DNA from: Candidatus Rokuibacteriota bacterium
Lineage (GTDB): Bacteria > Methylomirabilota > Methylomirabilia > Rokubacteriales > CSP1-6
NCBI GenBank assembly: GCA_003220435.1
Contig: QHSL01000059.1
Span: forward strand, 62,001 to 126,000
DNA: 64,000 bases
Reading direction: 5' to 3'
In this document: one piece after another, positions 60,201-64,000 of the stretch
Layout: every line of letters begins with the position of its first letter
Numbering within the stretch: the first letter of the stretch is position 1
Program-made: the position numbers and the translations under genes
Notes under the pieces: model-generated
Told to the model about the DNA's origin: nothing
Databases searched by the model: none
The model's input: the letters and a program-made list of their open reading frames with translations, nothing else

Positions 60201-60708
60201 GATAGCCGATGCCCGCCGCGAGATCGGCGACTTGGGCGGCGTCACGCGGTAGCTGTCCGGTCGCGCGCAGGACGGGCAGCCCGGCCCCGAGCGCCAGGGC
60301 CCGCGCCGCGACCTTGTCGCCGAGCGTGCTCAAGATCTCGGGCGAGGGACCGACGAACACGAGATCGGCCCGCGCGCACGCCGCCGCGAGCTCGGAGCGC
60401 CCGGCGAGGAACCCGTAGCCCGGATGAACGGCGTCCACGCTCGCCCGGCGCGCCACGCGAACGATGTCGTCCGCGTCCCGGTAGGCCTCGACGGGGGCGC
60501 GACCGGCTCCCACCAGGTAGCTCTCATCGGCGGCGAAGCGGTGAAGCGAACCGCGATCCTCGTGTGAGTAGAGCGCGACCGTCCGGAGATCCAGCTCCTG
60601 GGCCGCGCGCACGACGCGGACGGCGACCTCGCCGCGGTCGGCGACGAGCAGACTACCGATCCTCCGGGGCCGTATGGGTCCGTTGGTGCCGGACGCGGGA
60701 TCTCGCAC
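57229..60708 (-). CDS. pyc: Pyruvate carboxylase
   Basis: This 1159-residue single-chain enzyme starts with a GTG. The biotin carboxylase domain is at about 15-460 (VKAGLGGGGRGIRVV, RDCSVQRRHQKIVE, FIEVNPRLQVEHTVSEE). The carboxyltransferase domain is at about 560-850 (LLTDTTVRDAQQSLLATRMR, LFSLECWGGATFDV, GIKDMAGVCRPRAA). The biotinyl domain is at the C-terminus with K1125 (EAMKMET). It converts pyruvate and bicarbonate to oxaloacetate with ATP, an anaplerotic step. The gene stands between the hybrid kinase (convergent) and the TauE/SafE gene, 7 bases away on the same strand. Confidence 0.93.
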   Translation of the reverse strand: MRDPASGTNGPIRPRRIGSLLVADRGEVAVRVVRAAQELDLRTVALYSHEDRGSLHRFAADESYLVGAGRAPVEAYRDADDIVRVARRASVDAVHPGYGFLAGRSELAAACARADLVFVGPSPEILSTLGDKVAARALALGAGLPVLRATGQLPRDAAQVADLAAGIGYPLMVKAGLGGGGRGIRVVQSARELPALVEAARREAGAVFGSDEVYLEKLVSRARHIEVQILGDLYGNLVHLFERDCSVQRRHQKIVERAPAPLLTDGQRRELCEAALALARAARYTHAGTVEFLLDVDTRAFYFIEVNPRLQVEHTVSEEVTGIDIVKAQLRIAAGARIGDLDSGVPLQKAITLSGHALQCRVTTEDPARGFAPAHGRLTACRTPAGFGVRVDAGSVATGAVVTPFYDSLLMKVIVRGDSPAEAMRRMARALRESRIEGIPSNLSFLERVIAHPVFAAGECTTRFVEDTPELVYAPPPRDVAAGLLRFLGGVIVNGNPGLQGRARPETLPSAAAPLPAGMDGPIPPGSRDRLRELGPDRFVAEMRRDRRVLLTDTTVRDAQQSLLATRMRTRDILAIAPAYARLAPQLFSLECWGGATFDVMLRFLREDPWERVARLREAVPNIILQTMVRASNAVGYTSYPDNVVQHFIAQAAQTGIDLFRVFDSMNGVDNMRLAIDAVRQSGALCEAAICYTGDLFDPARPKWNLRYYVDLARQLEKAGAQILGIKDMAGVCRPRAARALVAALRNEVRLPIHFDTHDTSGIAAASVLAAVDAGADAVYGAVDAMSGLTSQPNLSALAATLTGTAQDPGLSLEVLQALSRYWEVVRRGYAPFEADMRAGAADAYRHEMPGPQYTNLREQARGLGLEDRWDEICRRYAEVNMMFGDLVKITPTSTAVADMALYMVANDLGADDVLAPSRDLGFPKSVVALFRGEFGHPPEGFPAALQRKVLKGEAPIYGRPAALLPSVDLAAERRRLEATLGRPVSERDVSSSLLFPALFRDYAQHREVFGDVSALPTPAFFYGLAEGEEIEVEVAPGKKHVIALLARTSVDADGFVTLYFALDGRLQMMRVAAATSPPATRTQTQDGNPAHVGAALAGTVVAVAVRPGQRVARGETLLAIEAMKMETRIVAERDATIAEVYVKPGDAVSPRDLLLVLS

Positions 60709-60715
60709 CGTCGTG

Positions 60716-61513
60716 CTACGCCAGCGCCACCAGCATCTTCAGACCGAGCGCCCCGATGACAATGGCGAAGATCCGCTTGAGCGAGCGCTCAGAGGTGCGA
60801 TGCGCGAGCCGCGCGCCGATGGGAGCCAGCACGATGGAGCCCACCGTGAATCCGATCAGCGCGGGCACGTAGATGTAGCCCACGCTCTGCGCCGGGAGCC
60901 CGGCGGCCTGCCATCCGTTCACGAGGTAGCCGATCGACCCGACCACGGCGATCGGGAAGCCCACCGCCGACGCCGTGCCGATCGCGGTGTGGAAGGGCAC
61001 GTTGCAGAAGACCAGGAACGGGATCGTCAGCGTCGCGCCACCCATGGCCGCGAGCGCCGAGCACACGCCGATCACGGTGCCGGCGGCGAAGATGCCCATC
61101 GGCCCCGGCAGCTGACGCGTCGGCTTCGGCTTCCAGCTGAACAGCATGCTCGAGGCCATATAGAGGACGAACGCCGTGAAGATCACCGCCAGCGGAAAGG
61201 TCGGGATGTGTCGGGCCAGCACGGTCCCGAGGCCGGTCCCCACGACGATCCCCGGGAGCAGCCGCCGCAAGACGCTCCAGCTGACCGCCCCGTGCCGGTG
61301 ATGGGCGCGCACGCTCGAGATCGACGTGAAGATCACGGTCGCCATCGCGGTGCCGAGCGCGACGTGCAGCATGTGCTCGCGCGGAAAGCCCTGGGCCGCG
61401 AACGCCATCGTCGTCAGGGGCACCTGGATGCCCCCGCCGCCCATGCCGAGCATCCCGGCAAGGAAGCCGATGAAGGCGCCGATTGCCACGTAGACGAGCA
61501 GCCACTGGTCCAT
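60716..61513 (-). CDS. TauE/SafE family sulfite-exporter-like membrane protein
   Basis: This 265-residue protein has about eight transmembrane helices. The first repeat contains GFLAGMLGMGGGGIQVPL and the second CSALAAMGGATLTIPFLVFC, the inverted-repeat signatures of TauE/SafE permeases. It probably exports a small organic or sulfur anion. The start ATG 61513 follows GAGGAG; an earlier TTG at 61570 is in frame but has no good signal. It shares a strand with pyruvate carboxylase and ends 7 bases from its start. Confidence 0.88.
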   Translation of the reverse strand: MDQWLLVYVAIGAFIGFLAGMLGMGGGGIQVPLTTMAFAAQGFPREHMLHVALGTAMATVIFTSISSVRAHHRHGAVSWSVLRRLLPGIVVGTGLGTVLARHIPTFPLAVIFTAFVLYMASSMLFSWKPKPTRQLPGPMGIFAAGTVIGVCSALAAMGGATLTIPFLVFCNVPFHTAIGTASAVGFPIAVVGSIGYLVNGWQAAGLPAQSVGYIYVPALIGFTVGSIVLAPIGARLAHRTSERSLKRIFAIVIGALGLKMLVALA

Positions 61514-61649
61514 CCACTCCTCCCCCTCGGCGGGCAGGCCGAACTTCCTCCAGTCGAGAGGCGGAATCAATGTCCGTGGCTGCTGAATCCGTGTCCCGGT
61601 CTGTGGGCGAGCGAGCTGCCGATGCCCGGGAGGAGCGAGGGCCCAGCCG

Positions 61650-62837
61650 TCAGCTGGCCGATCGGCGGTACGCTCTCGGCGGCCTTCCCGTGATCCGCTG
61701 GAACACGTGGGCCAGGTGCGAGGTGTCGGCGAACCCCAGACGCTCGGCGACGGTTTCGAGCTTCTCGTCGGTGTGCGCCAGGAGATCCTGGGCGACCGCC
61801 ACGCGCACGCGGGTGAGATAGTCGCGCACGCTCATGCCGATCTCGGAGCGAAAGAGATGCGCGAGGTGGCTGCTGGAGATGTCGATGATCTCGGCGATGC
61901 CCTCGACCGTCAGCTCCTCGGCGAAGTGATGGCCGAGGTAGTCCACGGTGCGACCGACGGCTTCGCCGAGCTGAGGCCAGGCGCCGCTCGCGCCGCCGCC
62001 TGACGGCAGGACGGCGCCGATCTGTCGCACCAGGTCGCTGGAGCTGACCGGCGGCCGCAGCACACCGCGGATGTTCAGCGCCTCCCAGACCGGCGGGTCG
62101 CCGAGATACGCGTCGTCGCTCACGACGAGCACCGGGCAGGCGGGCGATTGCGCGTTCAGCGCGCCGAGGAAGCGCGCGGCTTCGTCCGCCGCGCTGCCCA
62201 CGTTGAGGACCACGCAGGTCGGCCGGAACCTGAGCACGCGGTTGAGCCCGTCGACGAGGGTGGCCGTCGTTTCCACGCTGGCCACGCGCTCCAGCGCGAC
62301 CGCGAGGGTGGCGCGCCACCCGAGCGGACCGCCCACCACGAGAAGGCGCTGCGTGCGGGGTTGCTGGGCTTCGTGCTCGGATCGGTCACGGTTCGCCGGG
62401 GCTCCGGATCGGCCGGTGCGCTCCTCGAGTACCCGGCGGACCGTGGCGAGCAGCTCCTCGTGCCGGAACGGCTTCGTCAGGTAGTCCGACGCCCCGAGCT
62501 TCATGGCCGCGACCGTCGTCCGCACGGTCTTCACCGCAGTCATCATGATGACCGGGAGATTCGGTGCGACCGCCTTGATCTCCTGCAGGACCTCGAGCCC
62601 GTCGACGTCGGGCATGAGGATGTCGAGGACCACGAGATCGACGGTTTGGGACAGCAGCAGATTGAGCGCCGTCCGTCCGTGAGCCGCCTCGATCACGGCG
62701 TATTCCTCGTCGAGGACGACGTGAAGGGCGTCACGAATCCCGGCGTCGTCGTCGACGACGAGCACGACGGCGCGTTCGCGGGGCAACGTCGCGTCGCCCG
62801 GAGCCTGGGATGGAAGCGTGCCGGGGGAGCGTCGCAC
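61650..62837 (-). CDS. Response regulator with degenerate second receiver and AraC-type DNA-binding domain
   Basis: This 395-residue protein has a normal receiver with D72 (LVVLDILMPDVDG). A second receiver-like region (about 165-285) has N212 (VVLNVGS) where the Asp should be. An AraC-family double HTH follows (about 295-395: GIAEIIDISSSHLAHLFRSE, RLGFADTSHLAHVFQRITG). GTG start. It is divergent from the ABC binding-protein gene at 63002, with 164 bases between, so control of that transport system is likely. The sensor kinase is not in the window. Confidence 0.87.
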   Translation of the reverse strand: MRRSPGTLPSQAPGDATLPRERAVVLVVDDDAGIRDALHVVLDEEYAVIEAAHGRTALNLLLSQTVDLVVLDILMPDVDGLEVLQEIKAVAPNLPVIMMTAVKTVRTTVAAMKLGASDYLTKPFRHEELLATVRRVLEERTGRSGAPANRDRSEHEAQQPRTQRLLVVGGPLGWRATLAVALERVASVETTATLVDGLNRVLRFRPTCVVLNVGSAADEAARFLGALNAQSPACPVLVVSDDAYLGDPPVWEALNIRGVLRPPVSSSDLVRQIGAVLPSGGGASGAWPQLGEAVGRTVDYLGHHFAEELTVEGIAEIIDISSSHLAHLFRSEIGMSVRDYLTRVRVAVAQDLLAHTDEKLETVAERLGFADTSHLAHVFQRITGRPPRAYRRSAS

Positions 62838-63001
62838 GCACCGAGCCTGCCACAGAGGGCCGCAGTCTCATACAGAAATTCGGCAGTCCTGAACATTGAC
62901 TGCCTCACGGCGGTCCCCGACTGTGTGCGCACCCGATGCACGATTAACGGGAGGGGTATCCCTCGCCCAGCGGCCGGCGTCCGGCGAAGGGAGAAAACGC
63001 T

Positions 63002-64000
63002 GTGAGGCTCGCGACAACGGTTCTCGCCGGGGCCATGCTTGCGCTCGTGCCTGCGCCCGCGGCAACGCAAGAGACGATCCGGATTGGGATCGGCCACCAG
63101 AGCATGTGCACGGACACCTATTCGGGCGGGATCACCGTCAAGCAGCTCGGCCTGCTCGAGAAGCATCTACCGCGGGTGGGAAAGTACGCGGGCGCGAAGT
63201 ACGACATCGTGTGGGAGGACTATACCTCGGGCCCGCCGATCACCAACCAGATGCTGGCCGGCAAGCTCGACATCGGGGTGATGGGCGACTATCCGCTGCT
63301 GGTGAACATCGCCCGCTTCCAGGAGATGCAGAGCATCCGCTCGGTGATCGTGTCGATGACCGGGTACAACTTACACGGGTCCGGCAACTCGATCGTGGTG
63401 CCGGCGGATGCGGCCATCTATCGGTTCGAGGATCTCAAGGGCAAGCGGATCTCGGTGCCCTTCGGCTCCGCCGCCCACGGGATGGTCCTCAAGGCGCTGG
63501 TCGACCGCGGCCTGAGCATGGACTTCTTCAATCTGATCAACCAGAGCCCGCCGGTGGGTGCCACCAGCATTCAGGAGAAGAAGATCGACGCCCACGCCGA
63601 CTTCTGTCCGTGGGGCGAGCTGATGGAGTTCAAGGGGTTCGCGCGGAAGATCTTCGACGGCAGCCGGGCCGGCGTGGCCTATCTGCACGGCCCGGTGGTG
63701 CGCAAGGACTTCCTCGACAAGCACCCGGAGATCGTCGTCGCCTACCTCAAGGCGGTCGTGGAGGCCAACGACTGGATCACCAGGCACCCGGAGGGGGCGA
63801 CCACGAGGCAGGAGCAGTGGACGTCGATCCCCAAGGAGGTGCTCTATCTCTACTTCGGGCGCGGCGGCTTCCTGACCCTCGACGCCACCATCAAGCCCAA
63901 GTGGGTGGAGGTGCTCAAGTACGACGCGACCGTGCTCCAGAAGATGGGGATCATCAAGCAGGTGGACGTCGAGGGTGTCGTCGACGACCGCTTCGTGAGG
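63002..64000 (+). CDS. ABC transporter substrate-binding protein (NMT1/SsuA-like), partial
   Basis: This frame, 333 codons to the window edge without a stop, starts at GTG 63002 after GGGAG. A signal peptide (TTVLAGAMLALVPAPAAT) precedes RIGIGHQSMCTDTYSGGITV and LLEKHLPRVGKYAGAKYD, then VPFGSAAHGMVLKALVDRG and GAVLYLYFGRGG-like LYLYFGRGGFLTLD. The class resembles nitrate, taurine or sulfonate binding proteins of ABC importers. Permease and ATPase genes should follow beyond the right edge. Divergent from the AraC-type regulator. Confidence 0.87.
   Translation, partial: MRLATTVLAGAMLALVPAPAATQETIRIGIGHQSMCTDTYSGGITVKQLGLLEKHLPRVGKYAGAKYDIVWEDYTSGPPITNQMLAGKLDIGVMGDYPLLVNIARFQEMQSIRSVIVSMTGYNLHGSGNSIVVPADAAIYRFEDLKGKRISVPFGSAAHGMVLKALVDRGLSMDFFNLINQSPPVGATSIQEKKIDAHADFCPWGELMEFKGFARKIFDGSRAGVAYLHGPVVRKDFLDKHPEIVVAYLKAVVEANDWITRHPEGATTRQEQWTSIPKEVLYLYFGRGGFLTLDATIKPKWVEVLKYDATVLQKMGIIKQVDVEGVVDDRFVR

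Noticed and set aside
1..64000. Search for CRISPR arrays, tRNA genes, rRNA, insertion sequences and prophage genes.
   Set aside because: No regular direct-repeat/spacer pattern, cloverleaf, transposase or phage structural gene was seen by eye; a short tRNA could be missed without tRNAscan-SE.

Overview
The window is a GC-rich bacterial chromosome segment, densely packed with genes on both strands and rich in GTG starts and stop/start overlaps. The gene content is tungsten aldehyde oxidoreductase, many LLM-flavin, VOC and amidohydrolase enzymes, hopanoid C-3 methylase, PEP-CTERM and sigma-54 regulation. It suggests an uncultured soil or subsurface bacterium such as Candidatus Rokubacteria/Methylomirabilota. 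That placement is inference from gene content; there is no rRNA or marker gene here. I see no tRNA, rRNA, CRISPR array, intact insertion sequence or prophage.

Layout. 1-10.9 kb: a DMT permease, two beta-hydroxyacid dehydrogenases, a four-gene aldehyde:ferredoxin oxidoreductase operon (1940-5998), an acetyltransferase, a CopC-like protein, an aldo/keto reductase, a NUDIX hydrolase and a VOC protein. 10-17 kb: a damaged thiamine-diphosphate enzyme, PhoD phosphatase, HpnR, Lin0512 and VOC proteins. 17-21 kb: a di-heme cytochrome gene with a sigma-54 promoter, divergent from an NtrC-type activator. 21-26 kb: small secreted and membrane proteins, a frameshifted MscS, and amidohydrolase remnants. 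26-40 kb: flavin-dependent and other redox enzymes, a TusA-DsrE pair, a membrane STAS sensor and a second sigma-54 activator. 39.9-45.2 kb: a 1603-residue subtilase with five exact-length 227-residue repeats, preceded by a stand-alone prodomain-like protein. 45-50 kb: DinB, MFS, a truncated transhydrogenase, a long inverted repeat, an amidohydrolase and an OmpA-like protein. 50.2-50.7 kb: a carboxymuconolactone-decarboxylase-like gene with an in-frame UGA at the redox cysteine position, followed by a SECIS-like hairpin. This is a probable selenoprotein. 50.8-64 kb: aldo/keto reductase, Rieske oxygenase, a PhnD-like binding protein with a hybrid histidine kinase behind a sigma-54 promoter, pyruvate carboxylase, TauE/SafE, a response regulator and an ABC binding protein cut by the right edge.

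System-level points. Two sigma-54 promoters (18640-18654 minus, 53225-53240 plus) each have a related palindrome about 85-115 bp upstream, and an NtrC-type activator is divergent from the first. This suggests one regulon linking the di-heme protein and the binding-protein/hybrid-kinase pair. At least two families of GC-rich repeats sit at gene borders and in places alter gene ends.
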